Assembly (NCBI GenBank): GCA_002812745.2
Contig: NCSJ02000297.1
Coordinates: forward strand, 1-53,325
DNA: 53,325 nt
Origin: Scytalidium lignicola
Taxonomy: Eukaryota > Ascomycota > Leotiomycetes
Direction: 5' to 3'
A program made the position numbers and the translations under genes. Below are positions 11,957 to 21,928 of the stretch, piece by piece. Positions within the stretch are counted from its first letter, which is position 1; each line of letters begins with the position of its first letter. The notes beneath the pieces are model-generated. The model saw only the letters and a list, made by a program, of their open reading frames with translations. It did no database searches and was not told where the DNA came from.

Positions 11957-12850
11957 TCAAAGCTTTTCATGTCGAACTTCCTCTTCGGGAAATTTTCCGT
12001 GCCTTCCCTCACCATTACTAAATCTTGTTGCTCCTGCTACACTCTCTATATTAATAACCTTGATACCTTCATCATACTCATGTGAGAGAGCATCCTCAAA
12101 AGACGTAGCGTTATAGGCGGCATAATAACAAGACGTACGATCGATGTTCATACAACCCTGAGGGAACTGGAGTAGAAGCTCAGCAATTTTATATGCTTCC
12201 TCTAATGATTTCCCTTGTGGCACAACCCGGTTTGCTAGACCCATCGTGAGAGCCTCCTGTGCTCCTACTGGCCTTCCAGTCAGGATCATATCTAAAGCCC
12301 TCCCCAGACCCACGATTGCTTGCAGACGGACAGTGCCACCGTCGATAAGTGGGACACCGAATCGTCTACAGAAAACACCGAATACAGCGGTCTCCTCTGC
12401 AACTCTAATATCTGCCACGAGGCTGAGCTCTAGTCCGCCTGCCACAGCATACCCGGACACAGCCGCAATGACTGGTTTTCGGATTTGCATGCGTGATGGA
12501 CCAATTGGGCCGATGTTGCGACCTTGTACTCGTTCATGTGGACTAACCCGAGGACCTTTGTAATCCGACCCCACTTGCTGCAACTTGGCGACCTCATGAA
12601 GATCGAATCCAGCACAAAAGGTACCATGCTCACCATGGAACACGCAAACCTTCTGAGTATCATCGTTCTCGAACTGTAGAAATGCCTCGGTCAGCTTTTT
12701 GGCTGTTAGGCCGTCAACAGCATTCCTCCTATGCGCTCTGTTAATTGAAATGGTTGTAATGCCATTTAGAGTCGTCTTAACCACAACCACGTCAGCTTCA
12801 ACTCCATGATCAGACTCGGTTAAGTCAGGAGGACTCATATTGTGAGACAA
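11957..12850 (-). CDS. Enoyl-CoA hydratase/isomerase family protein (crotonase fold)
   Basis: An intronless 297-residue ORF of full family length. FCAGFDL (residues 78-84) and the GYAVAGGLEL stretch form the oxyanion hole that binds the acyl-CoA thioester. Glu141 in GGLEL matches the first catalytic Glu of enoyl-CoA hydratases. The second catalytic Glu, usually in a PEI-like segment, is replaced in CRRFGVPLIDGG. This suggests an isomerase, hydrolase or lyase activity instead of classical hydratase, or altered chemistry. There is no obvious PTS1 (it ends EKL, which is not SKL-like) and no clear mitochondrial presequence. Its neighbour is a methyltransferase on the same strand. The exact acyl-CoA substrate is unknown. 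Confidence 0.88.
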   Translation of the reverse strand: MSHNMSPPDLTESDHGVEADVVVVKTTLNGITTISINRAHRRNAVDGLTAKKLTEAFLQFENDDTQKVCVFHGEHGTFCAGFDLHEVAKLQQVGSDYKGPRVSPHERVQGRNIGPIGPSRMQIRKPVIAAVSGYAVAGGLELSLVADIRVAEETAVFGVFCRRFGVPLIDGGTVRLQAIVGLGRALDMILTGRPVGAQEALTMGLANRVVPQGKSLEEAYKIAELLLQFPQGCMNIDRTSCYYAAYNATSFEDALSHEYDEGIKVINIESVAGATRFSNGEGRHGKFPEEEVRHEKL

Positions 12851-13616
12851 TTTCGTGATGCAAAAAGTAGTTTTGTCAAATCCAATATCAAACTATGGTG
12901 GTTAGTAGCACCGAAAGATATTAGTTATTCACTTGGTACAAATCCCCACCCCCTCCCTTACGGTAGGGCGTATATGACTTGCCGAGGTTTTTGTGTTACC
13001 AACCATCCATGTAACTACCCGGAGCAAAGGAGAATGTCAATCATCCAAGTTTCAAGGTCCTAGTTGTGCTATCATGTACGAAGCATCATTATTAATATAG
13101 TTGTAAACTGCTTTACTCTCTAGGGAGTCACATATTTCTGTTAATTTAATTTGGCCTGCGTATGTTCGGTCCACAAAACGTGCTATCCGATCAATCCTTT
13201 AAGCAACTAAAGAATTGTAACGCGAATTCTGTACTCTCCACGGGTCAATGGTGTGTATTGTCCTTTATATACAAAAAGAATTAGTAAGACGTCTTTTAAT
13301 TTCATTACTACTTGTCTTCTCACCGTTTGCCAACACAAGCTCCTCCTTGTCGCCAAATAATGAAATTTACATTACAACTTAGATTGAAAAATAGTTGTAT
13401 TTCGAGGTCCTTTTAAGATTAAAGTTACAAAGCCCTAGTTCATCATCTTCACGGTATAACTTCACCTCATACATCAAACCAATGATAAAGATTTTACGTA
13501 TATTAAAATATAAATCTTTTTGATATGTAAATTTATAAGTTATACATATACGACGTTAATTGTGGTATCATTTTTTGTTGATATTCATTAAATGAAAGAG
13601 ATAAATACATTTTAAG
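12851..13616. other. Intergenic, AT-rich
   Basis: No gene is seen. AT content rises toward the right end, where the decayed gene block begins. Confidence 0.45.
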
Positions 13617-14160
13617 TATGTGGCCAGAACTGGTTCAAGAGTAAAGGGTCACCGTCTACGTTATCGAAAATGAGTAACCAGTCAGAGTCTAGAATGATTA
13701 GTTTAACCAATTTTGCAGAGCGCTAAGCTATGAACCTACTCTGACAGAGCCAGCGACGCGCTACCTCGATGAGAAGGTGGCTAGAGCCTTGATTCGTATC
13801 CGGATCCCTGAGAGACAGTAAGATGGCAATCTTACTGTATGAACTCGCAAGGCTGGCTTCATCGTTGGCAGACAGCTAGAATATGTAGCGGAACTTGTGG
13901 ACAAATCGGTAGGCAAACTCCAGAGCTAGCTGTGTCTTCCCAACCCCGCCGATTCCATGGATGAGGCAAGATTTCTGTCTCGCGTCTTGGATGTTTTGGA
14001 ATATGAAATGGAGATCGTTCTCTTGTCCGTAAAATTTGGGGATCCGCGGGAAAGGGACAGAAAAAATTCGATCACATCTTGTCACACTGCCAAGCGCATC
14101 TTCCACCATCTTCCTGTGTTTTGCTGCTGCTCCGACTGTCCAATGCCAAAGTAAGTCAAA
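13617..14160 (-). pseudogene. NLR (NB-ARC/NACHT-type NTPase) gene fragment, decayed
   Basis: Reading leftward from about 14160, one frame encodes a nucleotide-binding core. SVPFPRIPKFYGQEND is a typical fungal lead-in, GIGGVGKTQLALEFAYRF is the Walker A region, and after the stops LLIFDNVD is the Walker B region followed by LLNQFWPHT. The frame is broken by TAG in the YIF*LSAND segment, where relatives as I recall have Trp, and by another TAG before RSAKLVKL. The sensor, helical and repeat domains are absent, and the reading ends near 13617. Fungal NLRs act in non-self recognition; this fragment cannot make such a protein. The stop types fit C-to-T/G-to-A damage such as RIP. Confidence 0.75.
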
Positions 14161-15712
14161 TCTGTGAGGCATCTAGCGTGCCAGGTGCTTCAATTGGCGT
14201 TATTCATGAGGGTCAAGTCATCCACAAATACAATTATGGCTACAGCAATGTGGAAGCCAAGTCACCAACGACGTCTGACACCATCTACCTACTGCATCGG
14301 TTCTATCACGAAATCTTTCATTTCCGCAGCTATTGCTAAGTTGGTTGATGAGAAAAGAGTAGCATGGGACACCCCCATTAAGGACATCCTTCCGGAATTT
14401 CAGCACGATAATCCCATCATCACCCAAATGACAACTATCACCGACATTCTCTCTCACCGTAGCGGACTAGCTGGATTTGGTGCCATGAATCTCGCCTTCC
14501 AGGGAGATGGCACCATGCTCTTGCCCAAGGATAGCCTTTTCAACATCGTCAACCACATTCTTGTCTTATTTCCATTCCGTCAGAGCTGGAGATACTTTGT
14601 TTGGTGCTACTCGTTAGCAGGTGCTATAATCGAAAGGGTTACTCAGAAATCACTGAAAGAATTCTTATCCAAAATCCTTTTTCAACCTCTTGGAATGAAG
14701 AATACGTCGTTCAGTCCTAAGGATGCGAAACTGGGGAAGCTAGCTGAGCTTTACGCGGGACTGTCTGATGGGAGTGTATTCTGTCTTCCCAAACTCCAGG
14801 TTTTTAAAGACACCTTTTTCGAGGCTTCTGGGGGGATGTTCTCAAGTCTGGATGACCTCATGATCTGGGCGGGTGTCATGCTCAAATCTATCAACAGTAC
14901 CGACATAGAAGATCCATTCATCAAGGAAGCGCCCTATATTTTCAGTAATCACGCTGCTATGTTTAACCTATCCATCTCCGAGCGCTCTTACGGTCTAGGC
15001 TGGGTGCGCACCCAGCTTCTAGGCGTCGTTGGCCTCATTTGAGACAACGCTAATCTTTGGGAAGTTTAAAAAAGCCCCTTGCTCGGCGGAAAAGACAAGC
15101 CCTTGTTGATGATATATTATCAGGGGAGAACAGTAGGGTATTACTCATTTATGGCCCTCTTCCCTGATACTGGTTCAGCCGTTATCGTTCTCACCAACTC
15201 TATTATTGTAAGTGATGCGGCTGACTGAATCGGTCGGGCAGTTATTCAATCGCTCTTTGACTTAAATGACGGCCAAGACTACGTCGCGTTAGCTAAAGAG
15301 GCAAACCAGCGCACTCTAGCTCAGTATGACAACCTCAATAACAAGATAGATTCTATGAAGGTATCCTGCTCTATCATGAAACCACTAGAGTTCAAGTCAT
15401 TCATCGGTAGATATAAGCTAAAATCGAAACTTTTCGTCATTGATATCTTGCCGCATTCTAAAAAGAGCGACCGTCTGATTATGCGATTTCAGGGCCTCAA
15501 AGATCAGACGTACGAGCTACGTCCTCTCTGTGATGAGACTTTTGAATGGAGCCTCACTCACGATAAGTCAAAAAAGGGGCAGATATAACTACGCCAAGCT
15601 TTCGTATTTCCTGTTCAAATTCCATGTGAATGAGAGTGGTGAAGCTGTATCATTTTCTTGGATTACTGATATTGTGATGAAAAACTGACCTGTAGTGTTT
15701 AAGAAAGTTAAG
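14145..15712 (+). pseudogene. Beta-lactamase-fold serine hydrolase gene, decayed
   Basis: The order of homologous segments is intact but split over frames. SQICEASSVPGASIGVIHEG lies at 14157-14216, then a frameshift, then IGSITKSF with the SxxK catalytic Ser-Lys motif and DILSHRSGLAGFG. The Tyr-motif region is followed by LFQPLGMKNTSF and the YYQGRTVGYYSF segment. In-frame stops are TGA 15040-15042, TAA 15067-15069 and TGA 15226-15228. Another frameshift near 15580 precedes NYAKLSYFLFKFHVNESGE. Living relatives are fungal esterase/peptidase-like members of the class C beta-lactamase clan. There is no intact product. Its 5' end abuts the 5' end of the NLR fragment on the other strand. Confidence 0.78.
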
Positions 15713-16269
15713 GATTATAATAAAGTTAATGGGTGGACTAGTGATCAAAATCCGATTACCTAACGGGCTTATTATGAGCATAAGTGGGTTCTTAATTTGA
15801 AAGCTCGTTATGAGTCACTGTATTCGAATTACGGTTCTGTTTAGCTTTGGGTTAATAGGGACAATGACCAATCTCGGCAGATAATATTCTTCCGGTATGA
15901 CTATTAGTTTCAGTTTTTATATTAGGATAACTGGCTTCTCAGCTTCTCAATATAAGTGGATTTCTGAGAACTAGGGCTTCCCTACTTCTTTTACATCACA
16001 ACATCAAACACACACCCAAACATAGTGTATTGGGATACATAGCTCCCAGTTATTCTTAACGAATTTTATGAGATTGGGAATCTTGGAATTGCTGTTTCAG
16101 CTGTTGTAGAATGGCAAATGGGAGGTCATAGCCCCCCTGAAGAGTTAAGGTATTTTTTGTTGTTTCTGATCGAAATTTTCTTATTTCGATTGTAGGGTTT
16201 GTTTTATGTTACAGCATTTCTACTATTTAACAGCAAAAACAATTTTATGCTATTATTATTTATGGTAAA
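15713..16269. other. Decayed coding-like DNA, unrecognised
   Basis: On the plus strand, protein-like stretches such as HKWVLNLKARYESLYSNYGS and NLGIAVSAVVEWQMGGH alternate with stop codons in roughly one frame. This looks like old coding sequence, but I do not recognise the family. A possible fossil intron (GGTATTTT to TTGTAG) lies at about 16149-16196. Confidence 0.4.
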
Positions 16270-16779
16270 ATGATAATCTCACCTGACTCTTCTTTACTAC
16301 GATCTACAACTACGGTTTTTAACAGTAGCCCTAAAGCTGTCAGCCACTATTCTACACTCAAAAGGCCATAAAACATTAAAAACACGCAGTTCACGCTTAT
16401 AAAATACTTTAAGAAATACATTCCAGGAATTGAAAAATTACCGATTATGATTAATATGATTGGCCAGTCAGGTGGGCTTTCACGTGTTATATATGACAAG
16501 AGTATTTATTTGTATGATGATCTTGACGCTAGCCTTTTTGCGAGACAGTGGCCGAAAATATAAAACTACTCAATCGTTCATAACACTTAGTACGATGTTG
16601 ATAATAACGGCTGCATCTCATTTCAGGCTTAGAAAATTTACGGCAAAGTCATTTTCCGTGTTGTTAGAAAGTAGAAAGTTAAAAGAGGGGTGATCCTGCT
16701 CGTCTATTCTCAAGTGGGAAATTTCCATAAAATCCCGACAGCGGTATCCTTCCAAGGCAGTCCAACGTCGGAAGGATGA
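16270..16779 (+). pseudogene. Decayed ORF of unknown family
   Basis: A single plus frame from ATG 16270 to TGA 16777-16779 runs 169 codons with only five internal stops (two TAA, three TAG). The stretches between are coding-like, for example YDKSIYLYDDLDASLFARQW and VGNFHKIPTAVSFQGSPTSE. TAA and TAG in place of CAA, CAG or TGG would fit C-to-T type mutation. I do not recognise the protein. It may belong with the decayed sequence just upstream. A chance open frame is less likely given the length and composition. Confidence 0.45.
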
Positions 16780-17900
16780 GCATCGAGATCCCGACCGCAA
16801 TGATAAAAGCAGCAGCTTGTCTTTCTGCACTGGTATGAGTCAATTGTGGGGATGACTTCGGAGTCCGTGTGAGAGATCGGGGGTTGAAGGAGGGGAAAGA
16901 GGGGCTTTGACGGCGATGAAAGTCATTGGACGTTGGCCTCACATCAACGGATCCTAACTTCTTAGCGCTCTTTCAGGCCTAAGACTTGAAATTTCCTAGA
17001 AGAGCAAAGCACAATTAGTCTCATCACCAATAATTACGAATTGAGAGAAAACAATAAGACTACAGCTGTTAGCAGTTTAAATGCTAACAGATAGCAGCAG
17101 TAATCAAATAACCTGTATTATTGACTGCAAACCCCGAAAGCGGGTTTGCGATGTTCTCCGAAGTCTCTACTTGCCAATGCCGAATTTCACTGTGGAGTAG
17201 GTAATAACTTTCCGGTTGTGCACAGAGCACAGGTCGGATTTTGGTTTCGACCAGTGTGGGACAATGTCGTGGGAGGAAAGGCAGTATCAACGGATCATTG
17301 TTCAATCGGTTTCTATCAAATGCCATAAAGCCCTTTTATCTCCATTCATAAATGACAACTGTATGCAGTATATCATAGATATGCATTATAAAAGTGCATA
17401 TCACGCGCTCTGCTTAGAATTTACGTGCTTAACTTTCATGTTGCCGTTATATGCTTCTACATGCGGAAGTAGACTACGGTAAGTAAGACAACTCCAAAAG
17501 TGGAAGAACAACCCTTATTTCCTACCTTTCCCCGACTTCCAGGACCCAATCAGGCTGACGATATCAGTATACAACACGCTGACTGGATATCAACTGGAAA
17601 TGAATGCTTCTCCACCCTCCGATATTTCGCCTTCTCCTCTGTTTTGCACCATCCCGAAATAATTCCGACTATCCGCAACGATCCGAATAGAAAATATGCG
17701 TGGTTATGGCAGCGAGACAATGCGATGCCATGAAACCTCAGCCCCTCTTTGTACCCGGGTTCGGGCTTTTCCTATTGTCTTATATATAGCTTGAAGGCCA
17801 CTGAGCCTACCCATCAAGGTGATTTCATTCTCACTCACTTGAAAACCTTCATCCAATCCTAATCGTCGAAAAAAGTAGATATAACCCTATACTAGTCAAA
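16780..17900. other. Intergenic region upstream of the GFA gene
   Basis: Several short open frames on both strands have no recognisable domain, and I do not call them. The final 150 bases before 17901 include a TATATATA stretch at about 17781 and a likely leader for the GFA gene. Confidence 0.4.
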
Positions 17901-18476
17901 ATGGCACCCTCACTTCATCCCCTGCTCGATAATGGCATCACAAAGGGTAAGGCCGACTTTCCCGGTGGAAAGCTGCATTGCCATTGCCCATCCAACAAGG
18001 TCGAAGTGACCCTTAGCAGCGATGTCCTCCACAACCACGCTTGTGGCTGCTCAAAGTGCTGGAAGCCAGCAGGTGCTCTTTTCTCCGTTGTGTCTGTCAT
18101 CCCAGTCGCCAACGTCAAGGTCACCGCCAATAGCGACAAGCTGAAAGTCATTGACCCAAGCGCCGTTATCCAACGTCATGCCTGCAAGGACTGTGGTGTC
18201 CATCTCTATGGTCGCATTGAAACGGACCATGCATTCAAGGGTCTCGATTTCGTTCATGTTGAGCTATCTGATGAGAAGGGATGGCAAGAGCCTCAATTCG
18301 CTGCTTTCGTATCTTCGATCATCGAGCAGGGTTTTGATCCCAAGGGCATGGATGAGGTTCGCTCTAAGCTGAGCTCGGTTGGCTTGCAGACATATGATGC
18401 GCTGTCTCCTCCACTCATGGACGCCTTAGCCACCTACACAGCTCAGAAGAACGGAGTTTTGCCATCCAAGATCTAG
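17901..18476 (+). CDS. Glutathione-dependent formaldehyde-activating enzyme (GFA) family
   Basis: An intact, intronless 191-residue ORF with the full zinc-ligand set of the GFA/CENP-V fold: C27 and C29, C48-x-C50-xx-C53, and C95-xx-C98 in [10 protein letters not shown]. The family prototype, S-(hydroxymethyl)glutathione synthase (EC 4.4.1.22), joins formaldehyde to glutathione ahead of oxidation by the glutathione-dependent dehydrogenase. The C-terminal part ([14 protein letters not shown] and [13 protein letters not shown]) matches the fungal full-length form. No signal peptide is seen, so it is probably cytosolic. The ATG follows AGTCAAA, a good fungal context. Codon use is more GC-rich than the flanks, as expected for an expressed housekeeping gene. 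Confidence 0.92.
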   Translation: MAPSLHPLLDNGITKGKADFPGGKLHCHCPSNKVEVTLSSDVLHNHACGCSKCWKPAGALFSVVSVIPVANVKVTANSDKLKVIDPSAVIQRHACKDCGVHLYGRIETDHAFKGLDFVHVELSDEKGWQEPQFAAFVSSIIEQGFDPKGMDEVRSKLSSVGLQTYDALSPPLMDALATYTAQKNGVLPSKI

Positions 18477-20339
18477 TGGCATTGATCACGATGGGTTATA
18501 AGATTGGGTTTCGAAAATTGACAGCAGTTGAGCTGCAATAGTAGGCGCGGATAAAGCTTGGTATGCCACAGGGTGGGCGGGAGCTGAGCTAAAGCTATAG
18601 GCGTCAATATGATTAATGATGGAAATGGATAGCAATTCCGAAAATAAAAGTCAATTCTGAAAGCCAACTCTGGTTTGAATGTGCTGTTGAATAACAGAGC
18701 ATGTCTATGTTGCCTACTCTGCCCCTGAAATAAGTGTCGTCGTAGCATAGCACTCGACAGCTGATGTCTTATTAACCTACATCCCACCTGCTTACCATAT
18801 TATGCATTACGCCCCTTACGAGTTAGGCTGTGTACCTGGCATTAGCACTGACGTCTGATTGATGCGTATACTACCCACTAATTAAATTCGTTGGATGTAA
18901 AGCCCTAGTAATGATATGGCAAGTGAATTCTGAATTAGATTACTCATCTCTTGTAGACTTGCCATTCTCAATGTTTAGTAATCCCCTTAGGTTTGTATAT
19001 TAAATCTCTGCAGCCTTTAGAAGGTAGGGGATCTTATATTAACCAAACTAGTAATTGGTAGATTTAGCAGATGAGAAATTTATTTGGTAGTCACTGAGCA
19101 ACTTTTCCCGTAGAAACTTCCGTGAATATCCCCAACAAATTGGTACCTGTATTTTGTCAGGTTCAAAAATTCGCATTCTTTGCTAAAGAAAGTAGATTGA
19201 TAATATATTTCATATGGGTCTTTATATTTTGTTCGGATTGAAAGGCATGGGAAACTAGTTTGGCTGTAGTCATCCATCAGACCATCATTATTGCTCGCCA
19301 ATCTTTATTTTCCCTAGTCAATATAAATTATATAGTCCAGAACCTTAAGAGAAAAACAAGTAAGAAGGCAAAGCATAGAGAAGTATGATTCATATATTGC
19401 AAATAGGAAATGCTTGATACTAAAGCAACACTAAGTTATTAGAGATCGGCTTGTCGTTTATCTGTGGTTACTTGCCTTGAAGCGTTGAATGCCTTTCAAC
19501 TCACCCCGATAATTACTTCAACATCTCAAGCAACGAAACAAAAACACATAGTCCAACGCCTTGCATATCAAGCCAAAGCTACTACGATTAACAGTGCCAA
19601 CCCCAACAGGAAAGCCATGCCTAAAAGAACTCCAAGAATGCGTTAGAAAGGGCTTTAGAGGAGTTAACTTAGCACACCAACGAAGCCATACATGCGTTAC
19701 AAAGTAAATAAGAAGCAAGCTAAGGCGTTTGTAGAACCCCGCATAAATATGTATGGTGTATAAAAAAGGTAGAACACCCTTCTTGCTCAGGTGTACAAAG
19801 CAAAGAAACCCATTATACTTAAATGTTACAACAAACGGGAGAGAAAGGAGGCAATCTCTTTTTTCACCTTTGTAGGAAGAATGGAATATAAGGCTAGTAA
19901 TTATTACGGTAATGTCTTTGCATGTGCATGTGATAATGTATGAGCCGACGCGAGAACAAGTTATGGTTGGGATCCTTATCTTATCTACCTAGATCACAGT
20001 ATACCTACGGCGGTACTGTATACGTAGTCTTCCTATTTGTCTGGGCTATGCCGCATTTTGTATTAAAACAATTCATAAGTGGGAGGAGCTTGGCTAGCCA
20101 TCATATTGAGCCTGATTGGTATGATAACGGATACATACACCTCTATAAGTAACGTTTGATCCCACTACTGAGCCTTATCATGATGATCATCGGAGTTGTA
20201 TTATTTCTAATACTGTCTAATACCATTAAGAAACTGCTCTTATATCTCCTTTTCTTTTTGCCTGCTTTGTGCCCATCTAACTGCTCTAACTGAAGCCATC
20301 TATTACATAGAATCTTAACTAGGCCAAAGGTTGTTAGGA
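18477..20339. other. Large gene-poor interval
   Basis: About 1.9 kb of AT-rich DNA. Short frames at 19080-19301 (-), 19464-19646 (+) and 19940-20152 (+) show no domain, signal or conserved feature and are not called. No RNA gene or repeat was recognised. Confidence 0.4.
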
Positions 20340-21687
20340 ATGGCCACTACTACTACGACTTCAGAAGGGTTAGATGAGAACTACTGGTGTGCAAAGAACA
20401 AAATCAATGGAAACTTTGGTAGTGAGATCTTATCAGATGACGCCATCGTAGGTGATTTCGATAGCCTACCACTTATTGATATTGCGGGCATCTTCAGTGA
20501 TGACCTCGAAGAGCGTAAAAAGGTTGCTGCACAACTGCGTGAGGCTTGTACCAAGGTTGGGTTCTTTTATATAGAAAACCACGGTATTCCCCAGGAGGAT
20601 ATTGATACCGTGTTCAATATGGGAAAGAAGTTCTTTGAACTTCCATTTGACGAAAAGATGGAGGTGTATATAAATAATACACCTCACTATAGAGGGTACA
20701 CTCCACTTTACGGTGGAGGATCTGCTGGACCAGACGGCAAAGGAAGTATGTATCAAATTAATGTTACCTTGGTGTTCTCTTATATTTTACAATATCTCAA
20801 GCTGGCTGACTGGATAATACCTTTAGATGCAAATGAAGCATTCGACTGGGGTCATGATAGCAAACTTAACGACGATCCAGAGGACAAATTTATTGACCCG
20901 CACATGAGAGGAGAGAACCCATGGCCTAGACAAATTCCAGAATTTGAACAGGTTTTATCCAACTATTATAGGAGGCTAAGGAATTTAGGTCGGGTCTTTG
21001 CACAAAATATTGCCTTGTCGCTCGGTTTAGATGAATCATATTTCGATCCTTACCTAACCCACCCTGGGTGCAGCGCACTGGTAGCACATTACCCGCCGCA
21101 GGAGGTTGGTAGTAAGAAATTTGGAATTGATGGCCATACGGACGCTGAATGTGGGCACATATTCTGAAGCGAACTAGACGTGAAACTAATTTAAATTTGG
21201 TGTACAGTGGTAACATTTCTAGCTCCCGGAGACGTTCGAGCCTTGGAAGTCTTAAACAGAAATGGCTACTGGGTCTCAGCGCCGCCGAAAAAGGGTTGTT
21301 ACATTGTCAACGTTGGAGATCAGCTACAATCGTGTAAGCATTCCATAAAACTCATGTCCTTATGGAAATCTGAGATTGACTTAATCTCCAGTTACAAATG
21401 GCCTCTATGTTTCTACCATGCACCGTGTACTGAACTATTCAGGTCAAGAGCGATACTCTATTCCATTCTTTTTCAGTTGTAACTTTGAAACTGTGATTAA
21501 GGTATGTTCGCTCTATTGTTACGATTAATAGTACTTCTATAGGTACTTTCTGGATGGGAGCTAACCTAGGTCAAACATATAGCCTCTTCCCGAGCTGCTT
21601 AATGATAAAAACGCAATTTCATATTCCCCACTGACGGCAGGCCAGGTCAGTTCATATTATCTCAGGCTTTCGATTATTACTAAATAG
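20340..21687 (+). CDS. Isopenicillin-N-synthase-like 2-oxoglutarate/Fe(II) oxygenase
   Basis: Exons 20340-20745, 20827-21150, 21208-21333, 21392-21501 and 21583-21687 give 356 residues. The start is the ATG at 20340; an in-frame TTG lies upstream. The DIOX_N part (LPLIDIAGIF, VGFFYIENHGIP) is followed by EAFDWGHDSKL. The iron ligands are H239-x-D241 (GHTD) and H296 (STMHR), and R306-x-S308 is the co-substrate motif. PLPELLNDK and PLTAGQ are a typical C-terminal end. Family members carry out oxidative tailoring of small molecules; the substrate is unknown. The first intron is 81 nt, stop-free and a multiple of three, so retention would add 27 residues. The last 15 residues are uncertain because the final exon could be spliced differently. 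Confidence 0.85.
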
Positions 21688-21928
21688 AGATATAGATGTA
21701 TAAGAATACAATGATTTCCTTCCATCATATTGCGGAGAAGAACCCTGAATTTCTCAAGTATTATAGAAAACATGTGACCGCATAATTGGTTTATTTGAAG
21801 GCAATGGATCTTTAATTTTTACCTGTCGATTAGACACGTAGTTTAATACTTTTCAAGAAAGTAGATTGTGAGGAGGAGCAAATGATATGAAAACTAGAAT
21901 CTGAGCTCGAAAGCTTTTCTACACTACG

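Noticed and set aside
12246..12563. Open plus-strand frame inside the crotonase gene
   Set aside because: It is antisense to an intact, recognisable enzyme gene and has no domain of its own.
13876..14172. A short functional P-loop NTPase
   Set aside because: It stops right after Walker A; Walker B lies beyond stop codons, so it is a fragment of a decayed NLR.
14164..15042. A functional beta-lactamase gene
   Set aside because: The 292-codon frame begins out of frame with its own N-terminal segment and ends at a premature TGA, with further stops and a frameshift downstream.
19464..20152. Short frames in the 18.5-20.3 kb gap as genes
   Set aside because: No domain, signal peptide, splice extension or codon bias supports them.
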